From assembly GCA_016777325.1 (NCBI GenBank), contig JADHRQ010000001.1, positions 62,001 to 126,000 of the forward strand: a DNA stretch of 64,000 nt. The letters run 5' to 3'. Under the pieces are notes generated by a model, which was not told where the DNA came from, made no database searches, and worked only from the letters and a program-made list of their open reading frames with translations. This stretch comes from Flavobacteriales bacterium. GTDB taxonomy: Bacteria; Bacteroidota; Bacteroidia; Flavobacteriales; Flavobacteriaceae. Position numbers and translations under genes: made by a program. Below are positions 9,649 to 19,665 of this stretch, piece after piece. Within the stretch, counting starts at the first letter, position 1. Every line of letters starts with the position of its first letter.

Positions 9649-10968
9649 CTATGCCAACTTGTTTTTATCTATTCGAGGAACTCTTGTTAGTAAAATAGCC
9701 CCTAAGAAGAAGAAAAACATAAATATTATGACAGAAAATCTAACTGAACCTGTGACCTGCGCAGCAATGGCATAGAAAAGCATACCAAATACTATTCCTA
9801 TTTTTTCTGTAACATCATAAAAACTAAAAAATGAGGTTGTATCCTTGGTATCAGGAATAAATAAAGAAAAAGTAGCTCTAGCGATAGGTTGAGTTCCACC
9901 CATTAATAGACCTACTAGCCCAGCAATCAAATAAAATTCATTAGGAGTATTAATGTAATACGCATAGAGACATACAGCGCCCCATAAAAAAATAGCAAAT
10001 GTTAAAATTAAAATATTGCCAAACTTTTTAGCTAGTCCTGTAAACAAATAAGCACCTCCAATAGCAACAATTTGAATAAGCAAAATGCTAATAATAAGAC
10101 CTGATGTTTGATCAGAACCTGTCCAATCAATTTCATTTACACCAAAATAAGAAGCTATGTATAGAACTGTTTGTAAAGAGAATGAAAAAACAAAAAATGC
10201 TAATAAAAACCTTGTAAACCTTTTACTTGATCGAATAATTTTATATACATTTTTCAATTCTTTAAATCCATTCCATATAATATTTTTTGGAACCTTAACA
10301 CCTTTATTACCTCTTGGCAGATGATAAAAAGAATACTGACTAAAACCAAGCCACCAAACACCAACAATTGCAAAAGAAAACTTCATGGCGTATATCTCAG
10401 ATTCAAATCCAAATGTTTCATGAAAATTAATCATTATAAGGTTTATTAAAAGTAAAATTACACTTCCAATATAACCCATAGCAAAACCTCTAGCACTAAC
10501 GCTATTAGTTTGTTTTGAAAATGTTATATCTGTTAAATATGAGTTATAATAAACTAAACTCCCCCAATAGCCTATTAATGCTAAAACATAAAAAAATAAA
10601 CTAATTTCAATCGTTTCTAATTCAAACCAATATAAACTTATACATGAAAGAGATCCCATATACACAAAGAACTTCATGAATATTTTTTTATTACCAATAT
10701 AATCTGCAATACCACTTAATAAAGGTGAAAGAAAAGCAATAATTAAAAATGAAATACCAGATACTGAACTAATTAAGGTGTCTTTATTAATATTCAAATT
10801 AAATAATAATACACTGTTAGTGTCAGAAAAAATGTATTGAGAATAATAAATCGGAAAAATAGCAGAAGATATGACTAAAGAATAAACAGAGTTAGCCCAA
10901 TCATAAAGACTCCAAGCACCTATTAGTTTTTTACTACCTCTAGGATGGTCAGTTTTTTTTTTAAACAT
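9649..10968 (-). CDS. MFS transporter, UMF1/Atg22-like family
   Basis: Many hydrophobic helices; GAWSLYDWANSVYSLVISSAIFPIYY N-terminus typical of the UMF1 family. Confidence 0.85.
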   Translation of the reverse strand: MFKKKTDHPRGSKKLIGAWSLYDWANSVYSLVISSAIFPIYYSQYIFSDTNSVLLFNLNINKDTLISSVSGISFLIIAFLSPLLSGIADYIGNKKIFMKFFVYMGSLSCISLYWFELETIEISLFFYVLALIGYWGSLVYYNSYLTDITFSKQTNSVSARGFAMGYIGSVILLLINLIMINFHETFGFESEIYAMKFSFAIVGVWWLGFSQYSFYHLPRGNKGVKVPKNIIWNGFKELKNVYKIIRSSKRFTRFLLAFFVFSFSLQTVLYIASYFGVNEIDWTGSDQTSGLIISILLIQIVAIGGAYLFTGLAKKFGNILILTFAIFLWGAVCLYAYYINTPNEFYLIAGLVGLLMGGTQPIARATFSLFIPDTKDTTSFFSFYDVTEKIGIVFGMLFYAIAAQVTGSVRFSVIIFMFFFFLGAILLTRVPRIDKNKLA

Positions 10969-11033
10969 AAATTTAAATGATTGTCAAATTAAGCAAATAA
11001 ATTAAAAGATATATATATTTGTCAAAAAAATAG

Positions 11034-11525
11034 ATGTACAACAAGATACACTTATTTGGAGTTTTACTTTTTAGCCTATTCCTACTAAATTGTCAAACTT
11101 CTAAAGAAAACAAAGAAACTAAAATAACTTTTAAAGTGAATAAAACAGATAATGAGTGGAAAGAAGACCTTTCCCCAGAAGAATTTGAAATTCTTAGAAA
11201 TAAAGGAACTGAAAGACCCAATACAGGAATCTACAATATGCACTTTGAAGAAGGTGTATATGATTGTAAAGGGTGTGGTCAAGTCCTTTTTAAAAGTGAT
11301 AATAAGTTTATGTCTGATTGTGGATGGCCTAGCTATGAAAGTGCTATTCCAGGTGCAATTACATATGTAAAAGATACAAGTTTAGGCATGATAAGAACCG
11401 AGATATTGTGTTCTAATTGTGGTGGACACCAAGGCCATGTTTTTGATGATGGACCAACTTCTACAGGTAAAAGATATTGTGTGAATTCTGCAAGTATTAA
11501 TTTTATAAATAATAAAAATGAGTAA
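11034..11525 (+). CDS. msrB: Peptide-methionine (R)-S-oxide reductase, predicted lipoprotein
   Basis: Signal peptide with lipobox LLNC; CKGCGQ and CSNCGGHQGHVFDDGP metal-binding cysteines; RYCVNSASINF active site. Confidence 0.93.
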   Translation: MYNKIHLFGVLLFSLFLLNCQTSKENKETKITFKVNKTDNEWKEDLSPEEFEILRNKGTERPNTGIYNMHFEEGVYDCKGCGQVLFKSDNKFMSDCGWPSYESAIPGAITYVKDTSLGMIRTEILCSNCGGHQGHVFDDGPTSTGKRYCVNSASINFINNKNE

Positions 11526-12909
11526 AAAATATGATTTAGTTGTTTTAGGTAGCGGTCCAGGGGGTTATGTAACTGCCATAAGAGCTTCTCAATTAGGCTT
11601 AAAAACTGCTGTAATTGAAAAAGAAAGTCTTGGTGGTGTTTGTCTAAATTGGGGATGCATACCAACTAAAGCTCTATTAAAATCAGCACAAGTTTTTGAG
11701 TATTTAAAAAAGGCTGATACTTATGGGTTGAAAATTAAAGATTTTGATAAAGATTTTAACTCTGTTGTAAAAAGAAGTAGAAGTGTAGCTGATGGAATGA
11801 GTAAGGGTGTTAACTTTTTGATGAAAAAAAATAAAATTGAAGTAATTAATGGATATGGTAAGGTTCTTCCAAATAAAATTATATCTGTTGAAAATGATGG
11901 AAAGATTGAAAAATATGAAGCAGATAATATTATAATAGCAACTGGGGGAAGATCAAGAGTTATTGAATCAATTCCTCAAGATGGAAAAAAAATAATTGGT
12001 TACAGAGAAGCTATGACTCTTCAAAAACAACCAAAAAAAATGATAATAGTTGGATCTGGAGCTATAGGTATTGAGTTTGCATACTTCTATAATTCTATGG
12101 GAACTGAGGTTAAAGTAGTTGAATACATGGACAGAGTTTTACCTGTTGAAGATAAAGATATTTCAAATCAATTAAATAAAACCTTTAAAAAGTCAGGTAT
12201 TGAAATCCTAACCAATTCAGAAGTAATTTCATCAGACACAAAAGGGAAAGGTGTTAAAGTCCAGATTAAGTCTAAAGGACAGATTTCTGAACATGAAGCA
12301 GATATTGTTCTTTCTGCAGTTGGTGTAAAAAGTAATATTGAAAATATTGGATTGGAAGAAGTTGGCATTGCGGTTGATAAAGATAAAATAATTGTTGATG
12401 AATATTATAAAACTAATATTCCTGGTTACTATGCCATTGGCGACATAACTTCAGGTCAAGCACTTGCACATGTTGCTTCAGCTGAGGGTATTCTGTGTGT
12501 AGAGAAAATTGCTAATCACGATGTTGAGCCTATTGATTATGAAAACATACCTGGTTGTACATATTGTGCTCCTGAAGTTGCTTCTGTAGGGTTAACAGAA
12601 GAAAAGGCTATTGAAAAAGGGTATAGTATTAAAGTTGGTAAATTTCCATTTTCAGCTTCTGGAAAAGCTCAAGCTTCAGGACATTCAGATGGTTTCGTTA
12701 AAGTAATTTTTGATGAAAAGTATGGAGAGTGGCTTGGATGTCATATGATCGGAGCTGGAGTAACTGATATGATTGCTGAGGCTGTTCTAGGAAGGAAACT
12801 CGAAACAACAGGAAAAGAGATATTAAAATCAGTTCACCCTCATCCTACTATGAGTGAAGCTTTAATGGAAGCTGTTGCGGATGCATATGATGAAGTAATA
12901 CATCTTTAG
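11518..12909 (+). CDS. lpd: Dihydrolipoyl dehydrogenase
   Basis: GSGPGGYVTAIRASQLG, GGVCLNWGCIPTKALL redox motif, HPHPTMSEALMEA C-terminus. Confidence 0.95.
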   Translation: MSKKYDLVVLGSGPGGYVTAIRASQLGLKTAVIEKESLGGVCLNWGCIPTKALLKSAQVFEYLKKADTYGLKIKDFDKDFNSVVKRSRSVADGMSKGVNFLMKKNKIEVINGYGKVLPNKIISVENDGKIEKYEADNIIIATGGRSRVIESIPQDGKKIIGYREAMTLQKQPKKMIIVGSGAIGIEFAYFYNSMGTEVKVVEYMDRVLPVEDKDISNQLNKTFKKSGIEILTNSEVISSDTKGKGVKVQIKSKGQISEHEADIVLSAVGVKSNIENIGLEEVGIAVDKDKIIVDEYYKTNIPGYYAIGDITSGQALAHVASAEGILCVEKIANHDVEPIDYENIPGCTYCAPEVASVGLTEEKAIEKGYSIKVGKFPFSASGKAQASGHSDGFVKVIFDEKYGEWLGCHMIGAGVTDMIAEAVLGRKLETTGKEILKSVHPHPTMSEALMEAVADAYDEVIHL

Positions 12910-13319
12910 TTGATTAAACTCTCTAGTGCAAGTCTGTAACTATCTAAGCCAAAACCTATAATTATTCCATTTACAACAGGAGATAAGAAGGAGTTGTGCC
13001 TAAATTCTTCTCTAGAATACGTATTTGAAATATGAACCTCAACAACTCTACAATCTATTGATTTAACAGCGTCAGCAATTCCAACAGAAGTGTGAGTGTA
13101 AGCGGCAGCATTTAGAATGATTCCATCACAATCTTTAGATTCATGAATATAATTAATAATTTCACCTTCAATGTTTGACTGAAAATAATCAATTGTAATT
13201 TCTGAAAAAGAAGATTTGAGGGAATCTAAATATGAATCAAAATTCTGACTACCATATATATCAGTTTCTCTAGTTCCTAGAAGATTCAAATTAGGTCCAT
13301 TAATTATCGTTATTTTCAT
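12906..13319 (-). CDS. aroQ: Type II 3-dehydroquinate dehydratase
   Basis: IINGPNLNLLGTRETDIYG, NAAAYTHTSVGIADA, VEVHISN. Confidence 0.95.
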   Translation of the reverse strand: MKITIINGPNLNLLGTRETDIYGSQNFDSYLDSLKSSFSEITIDYFQSNIEGEIINYIHESKDCDGIILNAAAYTHTSVGIADAVKSIDCRVVEVHISNTYSREEFRHNSFLSPVVNGIIIGFGLDSYRLALESLIN

Positions 13320-13361
13320 ATATTATAAAGGTAACTCATATAGACTAATTAAAAAATTAAA

Positions 13362-14258
13362 ATGAATTGGGATTCTAGCTTTAAGAATTTTAAAAATTAT
13401 CTAAAATTAGAAAGAGGGTTAAGTGACAACTCAATTAAAAGCTATGATTTTGATCTTATTTTATTTAAAAAATTCTTAGACTTAAATAAAATCAAAGACA
13501 CTCCTCTTAACTGTAAAAGCGAGACTATAAAAAATTATTTATATAAAAATTTATCAGATAAGAAATCAAGAAGTCAGGCTAGAAGTATATCCGCTTTAAA
13601 AAGTTTTTTTAATTATTTAGTTTTTGAAGGACTAATTAAAGATTCTCCTATCTCAAATATTGAGGCTCCCAAACTAGAGAGAAAACTTCCTGAAGTATTA
13701 ACAGAAGATGAAATTAATCAACTAATAAAATCAGTGGATTTAAACCATGTATTTGGTCAAAGAAATAAAACTATAATAGAAGTTTTATATGGAACAGGGA
13801 TTCGTGTAAGTGAGTTAGTGAATTTACAATTATCTAATATATTTTTCAAAGAAAGTATTCTTAAAGTAAATGGAAAAGGAGATAAAGAGAGATTTGTACC
13901 CTTAGGTAAAATTGCCTCTACTGAAATTAAGACTTATATAAACATAAGAGATAAAATGAAAATTGATTCAAAAAACACAGATATCTTATTTATTAATAGA
14001 TATGGGAGAAAGCTTACTAGATCTATGATTTTTAAAATTATAACAGATGCATCTCGAAGTATTGGCTTAGAAAAAAAAATAAGTCCACACACCTTGAGGC
14101 ATTCATTTGCAACTCATTTACTAAAGAATGGCGCAGATTTAAGAACAATTCAATTAATTCTTGGTCATGAGAGTATAACAACTACTGAAATCTATACACA
14201 CCTTGACACTTTTCATTTAGAAGAAGTATTAAAAAAATATCATCCAAGAGGAAAATAA
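13362..14258 (+). CDS. xerD: Tyrosine recombinase XerC/XerD family
   Basis: SAM-like N-terminal domain; YGTGIRVSELVNL, HTLRHSFATHLLKNGADLRTIQLILGHESITTTEIYTH catalytic residues. Symbol D versus C not certain. Confidence 0.9.
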   Translation: MNWDSSFKNFKNYLKLERGLSDNSIKSYDFDLILFKKFLDLNKIKDTPLNCKSETIKNYLYKNLSDKKSRSQARSISALKSFFNYLVFEGLIKDSPISNIEAPKLERKLPEVLTEDEINQLIKSVDLNHVFGQRNKTIIEVLYGTGIRVSELVNLQLSNIFFKESILKVNGKGDKERFVPLGKIASTEIKTYINIRDKMKIDSKNTDILFINRYGRKLTRSMIFKIITDASRSIGLEKKISPHTLRHSFATHLLKNGADLRTIQLILGHESITTTEIYTHLDTFHLEEVLKKYHPRGK

Positions 14259-14269
14259 ATATTTATTAT

Positions 14270-14968
14270 CTACTCTTTCATTAATCTAAATCCTTCTCCG
14301 TGAACATTTATAATTTTTAGAGAAATATCTTTATCAAGATATTTTCTTAGTTTAGCTATATAAACATCCATACTTCTTGAAGTAAAATAATTAGCGTCTC
14401 TCCATATTTTATTTAAAGCTATATCTCTAGGTAGAAGATCGTCAAAATTAAGGACTAGCATTTTAAGTAACTGATTTTCTTTTGGGGATAACTTAAAAGA
14501 GTCACCATCTTTATGAGTTAAAAAACGAAGTTTTGAATTAAAATTAAAATCACCAAATTCAAACTCGAATGCATCAGTTTCATTAGTATTTACTGTGGGT
14601 TTTCTATTTAGAATGAATTTAATTTTAGCTAATAGTATTTCAGAATCAAAGGGTTTTGTTAAGTAATCATCTGCACCAATTTTATATCCCTTTAGAACAT
14701 CATCTTTCAAATTTTTTGCAGTTAGAAAAATTAATGGAATAAGTTCATTTACCTCTCTTATTTCTTTAGCTAAAGTCAAGCCATCCTTAAACGGCATCAT
14801 TATATCAAGAATACATAGATCAAAATCAGATCTATTAAATTTTTCAAATCCTTCTATACCATTAACAGCAAGAGAAACCTCATAGTTGTTTATAGTTAAA
14901 TAATCTTTTAAGATTCTTCCAAAATTTGGATCATCTTCTACTAATAAGATTCTTTTGTTTGATTTCAT
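14270..14968 (-). CDS. OmpR-family response regulator (RprY-like)
   Basis: LLVEDDPNFGRILKDYL receiver, LCILDIMMP, KIGADDYLTKPF, C-terminal winged helix. Confidence 0.9.
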   Translation of the reverse strand: MKSNKRILLVEDDPNFGRILKDYLTINNYEVSLAVNGIEGFEKFNRSDFDLCILDIMMPFKDGLTLAKEIREVNELIPLIFLTAKNLKDDVLKGYKIGADDYLTKPFDSEILLAKIKFILNRKPTVNTNETDAFEFEFGDFNFNSKLRFLTHKDGDSFKLSPKENQLLKMLVLNFDDLLPRDIALNKIWRDANYFTSRSMDVYIAKLRKYLDKDISLKIINVHGEGFRLMKE

Positions 14969-14969
14969 A

Positions 14970-16547
14970 TTAAATATTATTAAGAGTTATATAAAACTTT
15001 GTTCCTGTACCTTTTTTGCTTTCTAATGAAATTTTTCCATTATGAAAATCAATAATTTTCTTAACGTATGATAATCCAAGGCCATGACCTTTAATATTGT
15101 GGATATCACCATTTTGTTCTCTATAGAATTTTTCAAATATCAATTTTTGAGTATTCTTATCCATACCTATTCCATTATCCTCAAAACATAATATAATCTC
15201 TTTATTTGAATTTGTTGATGAAATTACAATCTGTGGGTTTTCTTTGGAATACTTCACTGCATTATCTAAAATATTTATAATAATGTTTTCTAGGTGATTA
15301 CTATTTCCATTAATGTTAGAGTTTTTAGCCTTAAGAGATAATTTTATTGATCCTTTTTTACTTTCAACTATTAATTTTAAATGCTCTATCGCATCTTCGA
15401 TTACTTCATGAATATTTGTCTCTTCCATATCAAAAGGATTAGAACTTTTCTCTAGCTGAGATATTCTAAGAATATTTTCAACTTGTGATAACATTCTAGA
15501 ATTTTCTTCTCTAATCATTCCTAAATAGGAAATGAACTTATCATTCAGGTTGTTATTAGAACTTGAAATTGCATCAAGTGCTAAATTTATTGTAGCTATA
15601 GGTGTCTTAAACTCATGAGATATATTATTAATAAAATCATTTTTAATCTCAGATAATTTTTTTTGCTTAATGATTTGATAAAGTGCACTGGTTGAAATAA
15701 CTACAATGACTAGAGTAAGCATAAAAGAGAGAGTAGCCACACCTATTATACCCGAAAGAACATATTCTTGCTTTTCAGGAAATGATACAACTAAATTGTA
15801 TGGTACAGGACCAGATCTATCATATAAAAACGGAATAGAATATTTTGGACCAGTTTGAACTTCTATATAATTGTTAGATTTAACCTTAGTAGAAAGACCA
15901 TTACTGTATATGCCAAATTCATATGGAGTAATAATATTTCTATCATTAAACCCTTGATTTAATAAAATTTGGATTTCACGTGAAGTAGTTCTTTTATGTA
16001 TGGGAAGCAAAGATGCATATTCCTGAAAGGCTGCCTTATATTTCTCAAATTTGAATAAGTCTATATCTTCGACACTTTTCAACTTAGATATAGATGCATT
16101 TAATCTGTTTTCTCTTCTATCAAAAATATTTTTATTTACTATAGTTGTTTTTACAGCCTTATAATCTTTAAGATTGTCATCTCCATATCTATTTGAGAGA
16201 TTATTAGGTAAATTGATATTATAGTCTTCTTCAAGAATTCCGTAAGCAAAAAAAGTTGAAAGATTGGATGATTGGTCTTCATCTAAAAATAAAAATACAT
16301 CAGTAAAATTTGATTCATCAGGAGTTCCTAAAGAATCGATTAATAATTGATAGGTATACACATAATCATTAAGTTCTCTACTTTGAATTTCATCAACGAC
16401 TTCTCTAAGAGTTCTATTAACGGCAAGTGAGAACTCTTCTTCTTTAGTTTGCCACGCAGAATATATCCAGTAGCCTTGCATTAAAATAATACCAATTAAA
16501 GAAAATGACATTAATAAAACTAGAGATGTATAAAGCTTCCTATTCAT
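14970..16547 (-). CDS. Sensor histidine kinase, membrane bound (RprX-like)
   Basis: NNISHEFKTPIATI H-box, LDNAVKYSKENP N-box, GHGLGLSYVKKI G-box; N-terminal TM segments; adjacent to response regulator. Confidence 0.92.
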   Translation of the reverse strand: MNRKLYTSLVLLMSFSLIGIILMQGYWIYSAWQTKEEEFSLAVNRTLREVVDEIQSRELNDYVYTYQLLIDSLGTPDESNFTDVFLFLDEDQSSNLSTFFAYGILEEDYNINLPNNLSNRYGDDNLKDYKAVKTTIVNKNIFDRRENRLNASISKLKSVEDIDLFKFEKYKAAFQEYASLLPIHKRTTSREIQILLNQGFNDRNIITPYEFGIYSNGLSTKVKSNNYIEVQTGPKYSIPFLYDRSGPVPYNLVVSFPEKQEYVLSGIIGVATLSFMLTLVIVVISTSALYQIIKQKKLSEIKNDFINNISHEFKTPIATINLALDAISSSNNNLNDKFISYLGMIREENSRMLSQVENILRISQLEKSSNPFDMEETNIHEVIEDAIEHLKLIVESKKGSIKLSLKAKNSNINGNSNHLENIIINILDNAVKYSKENPQIVISSTNSNKEIILCFEDNGIGMDKNTQKLIFEKFYREQNGDIHNIKGHGLGLSYVKKIIDFHNGKISLESKKGTGTKFYITLNNI

Positions 16548-16607
16548 TTATATAAAATTCACATTTTTAAAATTAAAATTTCTTAATGAAATGTTAATAT
16601 CTGTTGT

Positions 16608-17186
16608 TTAGGCTTTTAGATCAAGGTGAATACTTAAAACTTTATCCTCTAAATCTTCCTTGTTTTCATTACTAATTACATAATCACACTTATCAATAAT
16701 TAAATTTTCATCTAGTTGATTATTAATTCTTTTCATTACTTCTTCTCTTGATATATTATCTCTCATTATAACTCTTTCGATTCTAATTTCTAGAGGTGAT
16801 TGAATAAATATAATTTTATCATAATTATTTTCAGATTTAGTTTCAAAAATAATTGCTGCCTCTTTGACTATATAATCTTCATTAATTGAATTTAGAAAAA
16901 GTTTAAAGTCTCTTGCAACTGCTGGATGAATAATTGAATTTAGCAATTTAAGTTTTTCTGTATCTTCAAAAACAATTTTAGATAGCTTTCTAGTGTTCAA
17001 TGAACCTTTGTCATAAATATTATTTCCAAAAGAGGACTTTATTAAATTGATTAAATTAGGATCAGTATTAACCAATTTTTTTGCAGACTCGTCTGCACTG
17101 TAAGTTTTTACTCCTAAAATTTTGAAAAGTTCTAAAACAGTAGATTTTCCAGACCCAATACCTCCGGTTAATCCAATGATTTTCAT
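16608..17186 (-). CDS. coaE: Dephospho-CoA kinase
   Basis: IGLTGGIGSGKSTVLELFKILGVKTYSADESAK. Confidence 0.95.
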   Translation of the reverse strand: MKIIGLTGGIGSGKSTVLELFKILGVKTYSADESAKKLVNTDPNLINLIKSSFGNNIYDKGSLNTRKLSKIVFEDTEKLKLLNSIIHPAVARDFKLFLNSINEDYIVKEAAIIFETKSENNYDKIIFIQSPLEIRIERVIMRDNISREEVMKRINNQLDENLIIDKCDYVISNENKEDLEDKVLSIHLDLKA

Positions 17187-17995
17187 TTTGAATTTAATTT
17201 ATCAATAATTTCTTGACTAACTCCAACGTTAGAAAATCCACCATCATTAAATATATTTTGCAGTGTAACTCTTTTAGTATAATCAGAAAATAAAGATACT
17301 GTTAGATTTGCGCAATCTTCAGCAGTTGCATTTCCTAAAGGTGAAGTTAATTGAGCATAATTTAAAAAATCATCAAGTCCTTTTACTCCTTTTCCAGCAG
17401 TTGTAAGAGTTGGAGACTGAGAAATTGTATTAACTCTGACATTTTTTTCTTTACCAAAAATATATCCAAAGCTTCTAGCTATAGACTCTAAATAAGCTTT
17501 ATTATCAGCCATATCATTATAGTTTGGGAAAGCTCGCTGAGCTGCAATGTATGTAAGAGCTACTATACTACCCCATTGATTCATAGCATCCAATTTAAAA
17601 AGAGATTGCATTAATTTATGAAAAGAAACAGCAGAAACATCCCAACCTTTAGTTAACCAGTCATAATTTAAATCTGTATATGTTCTACCCTTCCTCACAT
17701 TAACTGACATACCTATGGAATGAAGAATAAAATCAAGCTTTCCAAATTTATCAGTAGCTATATTAATTAATTTTTCAAGATCCTCAAGACTTGTTGCGTC
17801 TGCAGCGACCAGCTCTGATTTTGTCTTTTCAGCTAATTCATTAATTGATCCCATTCGAATTGAAACAGGAGCGTTTGTTAAAATAAATTCTCCACCTTCA
17901 TTAAAAACACTCTCAGCAGTCTTCCAAGCAATAGAACTACTGTCTAAAGCGCCGAATATTATTCCCTTTTTTCCTTTTAAAATATTATTTTTCAT
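17183..17995 (-). CDS. fabI: Enoyl-[acyl-carrier-protein] reductase (NADH), FabI-type SDR
   Basis: FabI-like SDR; GIIFGALDSSSIAW, LHSIGMS, YNDMADNKAYLESIARSF, VNTISQSPTLTTAG. Confidence 0.9.
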   Translation of the reverse strand: MKNNILKGKKGIIFGALDSSSIAWKTAESVFNEGGEFILTNAPVSIRMGSINELAEKTKSELVAADATSLEDLEKLINIATDKFGKLDFILHSIGMSVNVRKGRTYTDLNYDWLTKGWDVSAVSFHKLMQSLFKLDAMNQWGSIVALTYIAAQRAFPNYNDMADNKAYLESIARSFGYIFGKEKNVRVNTISQSPTLTTAGKGVKGLDDFLNYAQLTSPLGNATAEDCANLTVSLFSDYTKRVTLQNIFNDGGFSNVGVSQEIIDKLNSK

Positions 17996-18012
17996 CTTAT
18001 TGTAAATATAGT

Positions 18013-19665
18013 TTAATTCAATAATTCACTAGCAAGTTCATGAGCAGATTTATTTGATTTATCTCCTGACAACATTTCCGCAATCTCGTTAACTCTTTCT
18101 TTATCAGAAAGTAACTTAACATCAGTAATAATTTTATGATTATCTTCTCTCTTAAACACTTTATAGTGAAAATCGCCTTTAGATGCTACTTGGGGAGTAT
18201 GTGTGATAACTATCACTTGCATTTTTCTAGACATGTATTTCATTAGCTCAGCAACCTTAGAAGATACAGAGCCTGAAATACCAGTATCAATTTCATCAAA
18301 AATTATTGAAGATAATTTTGTAAAGCTTGATAAAATAGATTTAATAGAAAGCATTACTCTTGATATCTCTCCACCTGAGGCTATATCTTTTAATTCACTA
18401 TATGAGGCACCAGCATTCGATTTAAACAAAAACCTACCTTCACTTATTCCATTTCTATGAATAGTTTCACTTTTAATTAAGTCAATCTTAATATCTGACT
18501 TTTCCATTCCTAATTCTGATAAATTCTTATTCATCAAAATTTGAAATTCAGAAATTACAGAAAATCTTTTATCGTGAATTTTATTTGCCTTTAATATTAA
18601 GTTAGTTTTAATATATTCTAGATCTTTTTCAAGCTTATCAATTTCAACATCTATATTATCATGACGTGATATTTTAGAGACTAAATCTTCCTTAAGCATT
18701 AATAAATCATCCAATGAATCAACCTTATGTTTGTTTTGAAGAGAAATCACCTTATCCAAGGTATCTCTAAGACTATCAATGTTCTCATCAGAATTTGAAA
18801 TATCATTAAGGATTAGCTCAGAATCATTTACAATCTGATTTAGATTTTCATTAACTAAATTTAGATTCTGACTTAACTCATTAAGGCGATTTGATGAATT
18901 TGAAACCTTACTTAAACTTTTAACTATTTGAGACAACTTATCTGATATTCCTAATTCATCAGTATTAAACTCTCTGTCAATTTTAGATAAAATATCTTTT
19001 ATTTGATCAACATTGTCAGCTTCTTTTACTTTATTATGAAGATCTTCAAGATTTAAATTATCTAGATCAAGCTCCTGAAATTCGGTATATAAAAATTTAT
19101 TATAGTCTAAGTCAGAATTTAATTTTTCTCTAATCAGTTTCTTTTCTTCAATCTTTTTTTCAATTAATTGTAACGATTTAAATTCATTTGAGTATAATTT
19201 AAAATCATCTAAATTATTGGAGAGAGAATCAAGAATTATCAAAATGAAATTTGAATCTAGTATACTAAGATTATTAAACTGAGAATGAACATCAATTAAT
19301 TTATTAGTTAGGCTTGATAGAAGATCCAGTTTGACTGGGGTATCATTAATAAAGGCTCTTGATTTACCATTTTGATTAACCTCCCTTCTTATTATTGTAA
19401 CTTCATCATAATCTAAATCATTATTTTCAAAAAAATCAATTGAATTAAGATCCTTTAGGTTAAATACAGCTTCAACAAAACATTTTTTATCCTTATTAAT
19501 AATTTTTGAGTTATCAATTCTAGAACCTAAAACCATTGAAAGACCTCCTAAAATTATTGATTTACCAGCACCTGTTTCACCAGTAATAGATGTCATACCC
19601 TCATCAAAAGAAATTTCAAGAGAGTCTATTAAAGCGTAATTATTAATTTTAAGTGCCTTTAACAT
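18013..19665 (-). CDS. recN: DNA repair protein RecN
   Basis: LKINNYALIDSLEISFDEGMTSITGETGAGKSIILGGLSMVLGSR; FDEIDTGISGSVSSKVAE. Confidence 0.95.
   Translation of the reverse strand: MLKALKINNYALIDSLEISFDEGMTSITGETGAGKSIILGGLSMVLGSRIDNSKIINKDKKCFVEAVFNLKDLNSIDFFENNDLDYDEVTIIRREVNQNGKSRAFINDTPVKLDLLSSLTNKLIDVHSQFNNLSILDSNFILIILDSLSNNLDDFKLYSNEFKSLQLIEKKIEEKKLIREKLNSDLDYNKFLYTEFQELDLDNLNLEDLHNKVKEADNVDQIKDILSKIDREFNTDELGISDKLSQIVKSLSKVSNSSNRLNELSQNLNLVNENLNQIVNDSELILNDISNSDENIDSLRDTLDKVISLQNKHKVDSLDDLLMLKEDLVSKISRHDNIDVEIDKLEKDLEYIKTNLILKANKIHDKRFSVISEFQILMNKNLSELGMEKSDIKIDLIKSETIHRNGISEGRFLFKSNAGASYSELKDIASGGEISRVMLSIKSILSSFTKLSSIIFDEIDTGISGSVSSKVAELMKYMSRKMQVIVITHTPQVASKGDFHYKVFKREDNHKIITDVKLLSDKERVNEIAEMLSGDKSNKSAHELASELLN

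Noticed and set aside
13362-14258. Tyrosine recombinase as a sign of an integrated mobile element
   Set aside because: Sequence and context fit housekeeping XerC/D; no attachment repeats, phage or conjugation genes nearby.
14258-14275. Palindrome AATAAATATTTATT between convergent xerD and the response regulator as a bidirectional terminator
   Set aside because: All A/T with no stable stem; easily explained by base composition.
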